From assembly GCA_000785145.2 (NCBI GenBank), contig JSZA02000067.1, positions 1-37,224 of the forward strand: DNA of 37,224 nt, in the 5' to 3' direction. The notes under the pieces were generated by a model. That model did no database searches and was not told the DNA's origin. It saw only the letters and a program-made list of their open reading frames with translations. Below are positions 1 through 7,134 of this stretch, one piece after another (the stretch's first letter is position 1; every line of letters starts with the position of its first letter). This DNA is from Candidatus Thiomargarita nelsonii. GTDB lineage: Bacteria > Pseudomonadota > Gammaproteobacteria > Beggiatoales > Beggiatoaceae. A program made the position numbers and the translations under genes.

Positions 1-41
1 GCTTTATTTAACTTACCTTCCCGTCCATCCGAATGCAAGAA

Positions 42-737
42 TTAGGCCAAAACGAGTCGCACTTGTTTATATTCTCCGTCAGTCGCTAAAATTTTTAAGG
101 GGTACCTTCCCGCCCAATATTTGTGCATGGCAAGCACTTCAAAAGCGTTCTTATGTTCCCAAATAGCACCAACCATAAGCAAATAGGGTATTGCCGGCGA
201 TGTGACGCTGTCATCCGGTTTAAATGTTGTCACATCAATATAATTATGAATGACATAAATTTTATCAGGTACAATTTTATAATGCTTGATAAGCAATTTT
301 TTGGTTGTTTGAGAAACGGTAATAATACCATCAATCTTTTTTAAGGCACGGGGTAGTAAATAACGAAAATAAATTTTTTGTAAATCATTGTATGGATATA
401 ATAAAACTCTCAAATCATGGACAGTGATGATTTGTTTTGTTACCTTGGGTACCGTATGGTGTGTGACTGATAAAATATATCCAGATTTCTTTGGAAACCG
501 GAAATAGGCATAAAGTAACCATAAAATCGGGCGTATTTTAGAGACCTTTGTGGTTGACACATAAGCCGGTGCCGCAATAAATTCCCATGATGTGTCCTCT
601 TGATAACTACGATCAGAGGAAACCACCGCTAATTTCGTAAAGCGTTCTTTCATGCAAGCTAATAGGTGTTTGGAATAATTGCTTAAGCCGGTACCCTGTT
701 TGCCGCTACGGGCTAAGTTAATTGTAATTTTACTCAT
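42..737 (-). pseudogene. Glycosyltransferase family 4-like, N-terminal part only
   Basis: The product would transfer a sugar from an activated donor during polysaccharide assembly in the cytoplasm. The N-terminal GT-B half is visible: a Gly-rich stretch (GKQGTGLSNYSKHL) near the start, ITVSQTTKKLL in the middle, and the linker LLMVGAIWEHKNAFEVL that opens the second, donor-binding half of GT4 enzymes. The frame then stops about 45 residues into that half, while family members are usually about 350-400 residues. The donor-site motif (E-x7-E) is absent. I placed the start at the ATG at 737, which begins MSKITI and has a GGA six bases upstream; a start at 758 is possible. The gap to the next gene upstream is 10 bp. 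A frameshift near 42-60 or a real truncation both fit, because only 41 bases of sequence lie beyond the stop. Confidence 0.65.
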
Positions 738-747
738 GAAAATCCGT

Positions 748-1587
748 TCATCGCACAATAACGCCAGCTAAAATTCCAAGCAGTTCAGATAGATAATATC
801 TGACTTTGGCTCTGTCAAACAAAATCAAATAGCTTAAATAGGCAATAATTTTAAAGCTCCTAGATAATAGTTTTTTATATAACTTATGTTTCATGCATAA
901 GTGTGCCAGTCCACATCGATATGAAAATACACGTTGAATTGCTAATGTCTCTGAGTAATTGCCTTTTTTTTGTGGATGGTATATTTTCAGTATGGGATTG
1001 TAATAGATACTTATATTAGCAGTTAGCATTCTCAATATTAGATCATAACCCTCCTCCGCACCATAAAAAGTACCAATACCAAATGTTTCATCAAATTCAT
1101 ATTTTTTAAAAATATCACTCTTAACGAACATTGTTGATTCAACAAACATATTATCATGATTTTGTAAAGTCAGGTAAGCTGCTTTAGTGTTAAATTTTAA
1201 AACGGAATCTTTGCCAGATTTATCTATGCACTTGCCAAATAACACCGAGCAATCAATTTGATTAAAACTATTACAGGCTATGCTAAGCGTATTTGGAAAT
1301 ATTTCCGCATCATCATCAGGAAAACAAAGTAATTCACCTTGGGCAAATAAAGCACCGTAATTACGCGCTTTTGCCGCACCTTTAAAATTCACTTTATAAT
1401 GCTGGATTGAAAAATCCTCCTTGCAACCCGTTATGATGTTATCCAGTAGATTAGAGCCATTTTGATCGACAACAATAATTTCATAATTTTGATATTCTGA
1501 TTTTTTTATTGAGGCTAATAATGCGTTAAATTGTTCTTTTCGGTTGATTGTCGGTATAATAATGCTAATCAAATATTGATCTTCCAT
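748..1587 (-). CDS. Glycosyltransferase family 2
   Basis: This 279-residue protein is a GT-A fold glycosyltransferase expected to add one sugar of the repeat unit at the inner face of the cytoplasmic membrane. It opens with the family strand SIIIPTINR (residues 8-16), followed by IIVVDQNGS (nucleotide site, about 37-45), KGAAKARNYG (69-78) and the metal-binding FPDDDAE (DDD at 91-93). Later EEGYDLILRML resembles the catalytic ED region of GT2 enzymes. A GGAGAAG ribosome-binding site lies about 12 bases before the ATG. The gene overlaps the upstream glycosyltransferase by 23 bp, so the two are probably translated together. Donor and acceptor cannot be read from the sequence. Confidence 0.85.
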   Translation of the reverse strand: MEDQYLISIIIPTINRKEQFNALLASIKKSEYQNYEIIVVDQNGSNLLDNIITGCKEDFSIQHYKVNFKGAAKARNYGALFAQGELLCFPDDDAEIFPNTLSIACNSFNQIDCSVLFGKCIDKSGKDSVLKFNTKAAYLTLQNHDNMFVESTMFVKSDIFKKYEFDETFGIGTFYGAEEGYDLILRMLTANISIYYNPILKIYHPQKKGNYSETLAIQRVFSYRCGLAHLCMKHKLYKKLLSRSFKIIAYLSYLILFDRAKVRYYLSELLGILAGVIVR

Positions 1588-2362
1588 ATTTTTTAAGTCT
1601 TCTCCAATAGCTTAGCAAATTAAGTCTCTCAAGACACGCTGACGTCAAATTAAATGGAATATCAATAAAATAAATATGAAAAACCGCAATGTAATAGCTT
1701 AATGTTGAAACGTTATTTTTTATAATTTCACTTTTTTCTTTAAACGTCATTAGATAATTTCTATCACTGATTCCACCCAATCTCATGGTTGAAATGACCT
1801 TATCTATATATTTTGTCTTGATATTCGTATTAAATACTCTAAGTACAAATTCATAATCTGAGGCTATCTGGTATTTTTCTGAAAAGCCACCCAATTGGTT
1901 ATATAACGCTTTTTTGACGAAGATTGTTTGGTGACAAATTGTATTAATAGTCAAGCTTGTTAAATTAACTTTTTTTCCGGCGATAATAGAAAAGTCTCCG
2001 TCTTCTAACTTGATTTTTCCATAAACAAAATCACAGTCATTGAGTTCAAAGCTGATATCTGAGATGATTTTATGGTCGTCAAAAAAATCTCCGGCATTTA
2101 AAAATAAAACATAGGATTCCTCATTGGCAACCACCCTAAGTCCTTTATTCATTGCGCTATAAATGCCTTGATCCTTTTCGCTGATCCAGTAGTCAATGGC
2201 ATGATCATAGTTGCGGATAATATCTAAGGTGCCATCCGTTGAGCCGCCATCAATGATAATATATTCGATATTATTATAAGTTTGATTGATGACACTTTGT
2301 ATTGTTTGTTCAATATGTTGCCTACAGTTTAGTACAACTGTAATGATAGATATTAATTGCAT
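1565..2362 (-). CDS. Glycosyltransferase family 2 (WcaA-like)
   Basis: This is a GT-A glycosyltransferase of the type common in colanic-acid and O-antigen loci. The protein (265 residues from the start chosen here) opens directly with the beta strand MQLISIITVVLN, then has IIIDGGSTDGT (about 36-45), EKDQGIYSAMNKG (62-74) and FLNAGDFF (the DXD position, about 87-94). The open frame extends to 2395, but the ATG at 2362 removes an 11-residue extension (MSQCLTSLLFI) that is not family-like. Its start faces the plus-strand methyltransferase gene at 2377-2434, so a divergent promoter region lies between them. It is the first gene of the leftmost minus-strand unit and overlaps the next glycosyltransferase. 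Confidence 0.85.
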   Translation of the reverse strand: MQLISIITVVLNCRQHIEQTIQSVINQTYNNIEYIIIDGGSTDGTLDIIRNYDHAIDYWISEKDQGIYSAMNKGLRVVANEESYVLFLNAGDFFDDHKIISDISFELNDCDFVYGKIKLEDGDFSIIAGKKVNLTSLTINTICHQTIFVKKALYNQLGGFSEKYQIASDYEFVLRVFNTNIKTKYIDKVISTMRLGGISDRNYLMTFKEKSEIIKNNVSTLSYYIAVFHIYFIDIPFNLTSACLERLNLLSYWRRLKKYGRSIFD

Positions 2363-2433
2363 AATAAATAACAGACTTGTCAAACATTGACTCAATTGCT
2401 ACCATTTTCCAAAATAAATTTTGGACTCCTAAT

Positions 2434-3395
2434 ATGAACATCAGAAATTTTTGTATGACCATCAAAGATGAGGTCATTGATTTATATGCCCCCTATAAAA
2501 ATGACTTTAGGTCATTTGAGGAATATGAAACCTTACGATACAAGGAATATATCGAAAAAGCAACGCTGGTTTACAAGGAAAATGCCAAGGTGTTAGATGT
2601 TGGTGCTGGGACTAACGCCATCCATATTCTTTTGAAAAGATTGGGTATGGACGTTCATATAGCCGATGACTTTGGAGATGAAGGCTATAGAAAATTTGAC
2701 CTTGAGGCTCTGATTGAGAATGTGCTGGTGAAGTCTGGCATCAAAGTGCATTCTTTGGATTTGACCACAGAAAAATTACCCTTTGAGGATGGGTATTTTG
2801 ATGTGGTGACCAGTTATGATTTTTTTGAACACATCTATCGGGGTGCCAAACACATTACCGAGGAAATGTATAGAGTGACTGCCCCGGGTGGTAGGATTGT
2901 GTTAGCAACGCCTAATGCCGCTAACTTGAGAAAAAGGCTAAATGTCATTTTTGGAAAGAATATTTGGTCTGATCTTAATGATTGGTTTTCAGATGAGGCA
3001 TTTCGTGCTCATGTGAGGGAGCCTATTTTACAAGACCTCGTGCAAATTATTGAAAAAGTTGGCTATAAAACCGACCAACAAATTGGCACTAACTGGTTGG
3101 CGCCCAATCTTAATTCGGTGGTGGATAATACAAGACCTCGTGCAAATTATTGAAAAAGTTGGCTATAAAACCGACCAACAAATTGGCACTAACTGGTTGG
3201 CGCCCAATCTTAATTCGGTGGTGGATAATACAAGACCTCGTGCAAATTATTGAAAAAGTTGGCTATAAAACCGACCAACAAATTGGCACTAACTGGTTGG
3301 CGCCCAATCTTAATTCGGTGGTGGATAAGCTGCTCAGATTAAAACCTACTTTTTGTAGCACTATTATTGTGGTGGGTGTGAAACCGGTTAACTGA
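2434..3395 (+). pseudogene. SAM-dependent methyltransferase, frameshifted by a tandem triplication
   Basis: This is a class I (Rossmann) methyltransferase, with the SAM-binding motif KVLDVGAGTN, the acidic strand VHIADDFGDE, and TSYDFFEHI and APGGRIVLATPN as the post-I and motif III regions. It is the only plus-strand gene in the left half and is probably a sugar or lipid-intermediate methyltransferase. The reading frame runs intact to 3128, then meets two extra copies of a 100-bp unit (3029-3328). As 100 is not a multiple of three, the frame is lost and a stop appears at 3151-3153. The native C-terminus (VVDKLLRLKP...VGVKPVN) follows the third copy in another frame and ends at 3395. Removing 200 bp restores one continuous ORF. 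The start is uncertain (2377, 2434 or 2455). Confidence 0.8.
3029..3328 (+). repeat. Perfect 100-bp tandem repeat, three copies, inside the methyltransferase gene
   Basis: Three identical 100-bp units lie head to tail at 3029-3128, 3129-3228 and 3229-3328; I found no mismatch between them. The unit runs from TACAAGACCTCG to GGTGGTGGATAA. The only sequence shared between the ends of the original single copy is a one- or two-base match, so this looks like a recent slippage or end-joining duplication, or an assembly artefact. One or four copies keep the methyltransferase frame; two or three break it. Confidence 0.95.
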
Positions 3396-3517
3396 TAAGT
3401 ACCGAACCATGAATTTTAATGTGTTTTGGAGTCCAAAGCTTTAGCTTTGGGACAAAACGTCCAAAGCTAAAGCTTTGGACTCCAAAATATTCGATAATTC
3501 ATGGTTCAGTACTTATC
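3394..3517. repeat. Palindromic MITE-like element with inner GGAGTCC hairpins
   Basis: The two ends form a long imperfect inverted repeat: GATAAGTACCGAACCATGAATT at the left end (3394) pairs with AATTCATGGTTCAGTACTTATC at the right (3496-3517). Inside, GGAGTCCAAAGCTTTAGC (from 3428) and its reverse (3459-3486) make a second inverted pair. The element begins within the stop codon of the methyltransferase gene and ends next to the hairpin that closes the convergent radical-SAM gene, so it may act as a bidirectional transcription barrier. No clear target-site duplication was seen. A half copy of its end (GAACCATGAATT) recurs near 36708. Confidence 0.75.
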
Positions 3518-3540
3518 GGAGTCCAAGATTTATCTTGGAC
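3518..3540. repeat. GGAGTCC palindrome (copy at the radical-SAM gene end)
   Basis: A perfect hairpin (GTCCAAGAT, two-base loop, ATCTTGGAC) preceded by GGA. On the minus strand its TAA is the stop codon of the radical-SAM gene, so the repeat defines that protein's end. Related copies lie at 5600-5622, about 8245-8260 (partial) and 34328-34344 (partial). A sister form with GGAGTCCAAAGC lies at 3428, 3459 and 34240. There is no T-run, so a classical intrinsic terminator is not shown. Confidence 0.8.
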
Positions 3541-4585
3541 ATTCGACACCATAATTTTGGGTGCAAACTTTACAAGGGTCGTGAAGGTCATCTTTGTTTG
3601 GTGAAATAAATCGGCTCCTCATTTCTTGAAAAAACTCACTGTTCCATACTTGAGGATCAGTGATTTTCTTATCTCCCTCCATATTCAAGAGCATAATTGG
3701 ACATGCCGAGTAATTTTTATCAGCATCAACACGCAATGTTGTCGTATGAACTCGACATTTTTTATCTTGTTGTTCTAAATCAAGAAGCGTGGGAAGAAAG
3801 ACTTTTCCTCGCAAACGTTCCGGAACAACTGTCTTAAGAAATTCAACCACCTCTTGATCGTGAGCAAGAAGCGTCCTCTCTTGGACTCTAAATCCATCAT
3901 ACGGAGACGGCAGGAAATTGTACAAAAAGATATGGTCAACACCTAAATCCTCTCCTGTTTTTATAAATTCTGGGATTAAACGATAGTTTTGCTGATCTAT
4001 AATAAAGGATGTATTTATCTCCAATTTAGAGCCAGCAGCATCACGAGCCTCAACCAGTTTCTTGATATTTCCATAAACCTGTGTAAAAAGTGGTGCCGCA
4101 TTTAATCTCTCGTACTCCTGTTCATTATGTCCATTAAGGGATATGGTTATATTATCCAAAGGGCTACTAATAAGATCATTAATTTTCCGGTTAATGAGGG
4201 TGCCGTTTGAAATAGTCGCAACCTGCATTCGCCTTTTAACTGAGGCATACTCAACCATCTTAAAAAGATCCTTATTTAGAAGCGGTTCTCCTGAGCCAAT
4301 AATCTGGACACTTATTGCTTGATTAAATCGATCAACAATCAATTTAAATGTCTCAAAATCCATATTTTTGAGGGTTGTTTGTCTCCACTTATAATCCTTT
4401 GGAATTAGAGTAGAATGTGTAGGACACATGGTACACTTTAGATTGCACAATCCAGTTGCCACAATGGAAAGCGCAAGCGGCTGCCAAGGGATGATTGTTC
4501 GATCTTTGGCATACTTATGCCATAATTTATATTGTAATTTATTTAGGAATTGTCCAAGAGTAACAGAAAATAATTTTTTATTCAT
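3530..4585 (-). CDS. Radical SAM/SPASM domain protein
   Basis: This is a radical-SAM enzyme of 351 residues. The cluster-binding CNLKCTMC motif (CxxxCxxC, Cys47, 51 and 54) is intact, followed by the SAM-contact motif IGSGEPLL (about 96-103). The C-terminal third carries further cysteines (CRVH, SACP, CKVCTQNYGVEC) typical of a SPASM or twitch domain holding auxiliary iron-sulfur clusters. Homologs in polysaccharide loci often act on a sugar, lipid or peptide substrate that cannot be deduced here. The gene starts with a 4-bp ATGA overlap with the upstream glycosyltransferase, indicating coupled translation. Its last codons and stop lie inside a mobile palindrome at 3518-3540, so the original C-terminus may have been slightly altered. 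Confidence 0.85.
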   Translation of the reverse strand: MNKKLFSVTLGQFLNKLQYKLWHKYAKDRTIIPWQPLALSIVATGLCNLKCTMCPTHSTLIPKDYKWRQTTLKNMDFETFKLIVDRFNQAISVQIIGSGEPLLNKDLFKMVEYASVKRRMQVATISNGTLINRKINDLISSPLDNITISLNGHNEQEYERLNAAPLFTQVYGNIKKLVEARDAAGSKLEINTSFIIDQQNYRLIPEFIKTGEDLGVDHIFLYNFLPSPYDGFRVQERTLLAHDQEVVEFLKTVVPERLRGKVFLPTLLDLEQQDKKCRVHTTTLRVDADKNYSACPIMLLNMEGDKKITDPQVWNSEFFQEMRSRFISPNKDDLHDPCKVCTQNYGVECPR

Positions 4586-5520
4586 TTAACTTTCCATTCA
4601 TTCAATTTAATTTTGATTCTCAATAGATAGCTTAGAAACCACGTCGGCATATACCACGCCAACATCACAATTATTTTGCGCTTAATTGACAAACCTGAAA
4701 CGGCTAATTGGCTAAAATTTGACTGGTTTTGAGACAACAGGTTATCAAAACCTGTTTGATTTATAAGTACGCGAAGAGTCTCCTTGTTAAGAGCTTTTAT
4801 AATTTCTGTGCAGTCCAATAAATATTTCATAACCAAGGCATTTCGGTGAATACGATAGACAAAGGTTGACCACGAAAAATCATTCAAACGTCCAAACGTC
4901 TGGTTGCTATGCTGCCTATATTTATACAGTTTCTCTGCCAAATAACCCGTTTGCGCCTGCGCTTTGAAACATACCGCTATCCAGACATCTTCATACGGAA
5001 GAGAGTCTGGAAGTGGCCATGCCAATTCTGAAGCCGATTTGTTGAAAAACCAAGCCCCACTGGCAATATTTGCCTCTTTACCGATAATCTGGTCTAGCGT
5101 ACCTTCTATAAATCTGTTTCCAAATTTAAGGGTCGTCATTGGGGATAAGTCCTCACTTACAACCAACATATCATGGTAAATAGCAGTACATTGTGTTCGG
5201 GTAATCTCAGATACACATCGTTCTAAACACTCTGGTGTAAGAACATCATCTCCCGCAAATAAATGAACATATTGCCCATTTGCCCTAGAAAAACCGGTAT
5301 TAAATGCTGCTACCTTACCTTTGCCCGTATTCTGTAATATCAATAGACGGGAATCACGCCGTGCATACGAACTCGCCACTTCCATCGAATTATCTTTTGA
5401 ATGATCATCGACAATGAGCAGCTCCCATTTTTGATATGTCTGTCCAAGGATGCTTTCTATGGCTTCTGCAATAAACTTTTCTTCATTAAATACTGGCATT
5501 ATTACGCTTACCAGAGTATC
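4582..5520 (-). CDS. Glycosyltransferase family 2
   Basis: This is a GT-A glycosyltransferase. Just after the start it shows LVSVIMPVFNEEKFIAEAIESIL, then LLIVDDHSKDNS (nucleotide site), GKGKVAAFNTGFSRANG and VHLFAGDDVLTPE (the DXD position), followed by ALPYEDVW-like residues (SLPYEDVWIAV) that match the catalytic ED region. The open frame extends to 5574, but the ATG at 5520 has AAAGGAA about eight bases upstream and puts the first strand at the N-terminus, giving 312 residues. The frame's upstream ATGs lie in or beside a repeat end (AATGCCATTAAG at 5567). It is the first gene of a pair with the radical-SAM gene, which it overlaps by 4 bp. The sugar specificity is not readable. Confidence 0.85.
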   Translation of the reverse strand, partial: DTLVSVIMPVFNEEKFIAEAIESILGQTYQKWELLIVDDHSKDNSMEVASSYARRDSRLLILQNTGKGKVAAFNTGFSRANGQYVHLFAGDDVLTPECLERCVSEITRTQCTAIYHDMLVVSEDLSPMTTLKFGNRFIEGTLDQIIGKEANIASGAWFFNKSASELAWPLPDSLPYEDVWIAVCFKAQAQTGYLAEKLYKYRQHSNQTFGRLNDFSWSTFVYRIHRNALVMKYLLDCTEIIKALNKETLRVLINQTGFDNLLSQNQSNFSQLAVSGLSIKRKIIVMLAWYMPTWFLSYLLRIKIKLNEWKVK

Positions 5521-5566
5521 CATATCAACAGTTCCTTTATTCATAATCAATACCATCTTTACATTC

Positions 5567-5638
5567 AATGCCATTAAGTGAGCAGCACTCCGCTATTTCG
5601 GAGTCCAAGATTTATCTTGGACAGTTAATTTAATGGCA
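5567..5638. repeat. Degenerate palindromic element carrying a GGAGTCC hairpin
   Basis: The ends read AATGCCATTAAG (5567) and TTAATTTAATGGCA (5625-5638), an inverted pair matching one terminus of the elements at 6281-6405 and 32603-32741. The middle holds a GGAGTCC hairpin at 5600-5622. The element supplies the last codons and stop of the deacetylase remnant on its right. No target duplication was seen, so this is a possible, eroded third family member. Confidence 0.5.
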
Positions 5639-6457
5639 ACAAAAGTGCTCGGTATAATTCCTGCTCAACCGGGTTAACAAAACGATTATTATGCCACAAT
5701 AGTGTAAAGTCTCCATTGAATTTTTGACAAGTCGTTTTCAATTGTTGGAATACTTCAAAAGCCGCTTCTCCCGTACCTAATCCCATATAACGTTCATCAA
5801 TCACAGAGCATTCCATGGCAATCAAGGGGCGTTCCCGTAATTTAAGCTGCTGGCGTTTAACGACATCGTAAACAGTATATTCATAACAAGTGCCACACCG
5901 AAAACCCGCATGGTCAGCAAAAGATAAGCTGGTGTCGTAATCCAAATCTGCTGCGTCTAAGTTGCGAAAGGTGGTAGGGGTTTCCCAACGTAAAACATGT
6001 TGCCGCCCACCCCAAGTGGTTTGTTGAATGCCTTCTTTTTCACAAAAATATTTTAGTATTTCAAATTCTTTTACAGTTTGTGCCTGATCACGGTGGCAGG
6101 AATAGATATTCAAAGGGTAGAGCGACATCGTGGGAAACCAACATCCGAAAATGTCTAGGTTTGTGTTCCAATTGGGGCCACAGTTGCTTCATACAAGCCC
6201 AAAGAATTTCCACATATTCATTGACAATAGGACGGTGCAGAAAGTCGGCTTGATAGGCTAAAGAGGCGGAGGCAGGAAACAATGCCACCAACGCCCCAGG
6301 GCAACCACTAGGGCATTGCCCCTACAACGGACCGCATTTTATGTAGGGGCGGGCAACCACAAGGGATTGCCCCTACGAAGTGGTTGCCCTTAATTTAATG
6401 GCATTGAGGCAGGAAACCAGTCGTATGCATCACGCTCAGATGAGGCTTCATGTCACG
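5625..6457 (-). pseudogene. Polysaccharide-deacetylase-like protein, disrupted (left copy)
   Basis: Pieces of one protein appear in two frames. At 6405-6457 the frame reads EASSERDAYDWFPAS. At 6088-6270 it reads SLAYQADFLHRPIVNEYV...HFRMLVSHDV, where SHDV is the metal-binding N-terminal motif of the deacetylase family. After a frame change with a probable internal deletion it continues (5625-6128) with KEFEILKYFCEKEGIQQTTWGGRQHVLRW, LDYDTSLSFADHAGFRCGTCYEY and FTLLWHNNRF. The same order of motifs is seen in the intact 432-residue relative at 20444-21742. A 125-bp palindromic element (6281-6405) with 12-bp flanking duplications splits the N-terminal part. The C-terminal half is about 75% identical in DNA (by eye) to the fragment at 8265-8738. 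Confidence 0.75.
6281..6405. mobile_element. MITE-like palindromic element with 12-bp target duplication
   Basis: The element interrupts the deacetylase remnant. The 12-mer GAGGCAGGAAAC stands immediately before it (6269-6280) and after it (6406-6417), as expected of a target-site duplication. Its ends are AATGCCACC (left) and AATGCCATTAA (right, reverse complement), followed further in by AGGGCAACCACT on both sides. The interior carries GTAGGGGCAA-type palindromes (6301-6325, 6343-6376). No coding capacity was seen, so it would need a transposase elsewhere. The element at 32603-32741 has the same pair of ends. Confidence 0.8.
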
Positions 6458-6613
6458 CTGTAGGGGCAATCCTTTATGGTTGCCCCTACGAAAATTTGCA
6501 TAATCAGCAAACAAGTGTGTTTTAGCTCACCCTTAATCTTTACGACTTGGAAATATCTGCTATCCGTTTATGATCCTTCAATGGAAGGAAATATTCTTCA
6601 ATGCTTGTTTTCA
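6458..6613. other. Intergenic stretch with one GTAGGGGCAA palindrome
   Basis: A copy of the GTAGGGGCAAtcc...ggTTGCCCCTAC palindrome lies at 6460-6489 and abuts the deacetylase remnant. The rest is AT-rich. A 23-codon minus-strand frame beginning MMKTSIEEYF runs from about 6614 to 6541, directly after the stop of the nuclease-like gene; nothing supports it as a real gene. No promoter or terminator was clear. Confidence 0.5.
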
Positions 6614-7132
6614 TCATTTTGTTCGTACACGCCATAAATATTTTGGCGTATTATGCTGGTTAAAAATTTTAGCATGAGGATCAATCGCACGAAGCATTTT
6701 GCGAAGTTTGTCCTGAGCATTAGCAGAATCAATAACTTGGGGAAACAATTTAGAGTATTTCAATGGTTGCTCTAAATGCAAAACAACCCGTAATTGTTGT
6801 GATTTTGCAGCCGCTATGGCTAACTGTTTTTCAGCAAGAATCCTCGCGTTAATTTTCGCTCCCCATAGCCCTGCTAGCGTATCAAGCACTTTTTGTACAA
6901 CTTCATTTATCAGATCCGAGGGTTTAAGACGGCGATTAGCACGGTAATCTTTGACTTCAATCAACCATGTGCATTGATTCTTTGGTTCCACAGCAATGAT
7001 ATCAATCGCCTTTTGTCCTTGCAACAATTTTTGAAAATGTTTACGATAATATGTCCACTCATCATATTTCGACACACGCCAGTTATCTGGAAATTCAAAT
7101 TCCAAAACGCCTTCAACTATTTTTTGTACCAT
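6614..7132 (-). CDS. PD-(D/E)XK nuclease-like protein, partner of the ATPase
   Basis: I do not recognise a named family. The 172-residue protein contains KAIDIIAVEP followed by CTWLIEVKDYR, which gives Asp44, Glu59-x-Lys61 in the order and spacing of a PD-(D/E)XK nuclease core. A basic, helical C-terminal part follows (KLRKMLRAIDPHAKIF). There is no signal peptide or membrane segment, so it is probably cytoplasmic. It starts two bases after the stop of the ABC-type ATPase gene and the two surely share a transcript. ATPase plus nuclease pairs of this shape are common among anti-phage and DNA-repair modules, so defence is the leading guess, from context only. It could also be a catalytically inactive partner that recognises the target. 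Confidence 0.7.
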   Translation of the reverse strand: MVQKIVEGVLEFEFPDNWRVSKYDEWTYYRKHFQKLLQGQKAIDIIAVEPKNQCTWLIEVKDYRANRRLKPSDLINEVVQKVLDTLAGLWGAKINARILAEKQLAIAAAKSQQLRVVLHLEQPLKYSKLFPQVIDSANAQDKLRKMLRAIDPHAKIFNQHNTPKYLWRVRTK

Positions 7133-7134
7133 GT

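Noticed and set aside
3029..3328. CRISPR array
   Set aside because: The 100-bp units are contiguous and identical with no spacers between them, and they code for part of a methyltransferase.
3050..3395. Two extra small plus-strand genes (3050-3253, 3150-3395)
   Set aside because: They are shifted readings of the triplicated part of the methyltransferase gene.
5600..5622. Classical rho-independent terminator
   Set aside because: The hairpin is perfect but no T-run follows on either strand, and the same sequence recurs as a dispersed repeat.
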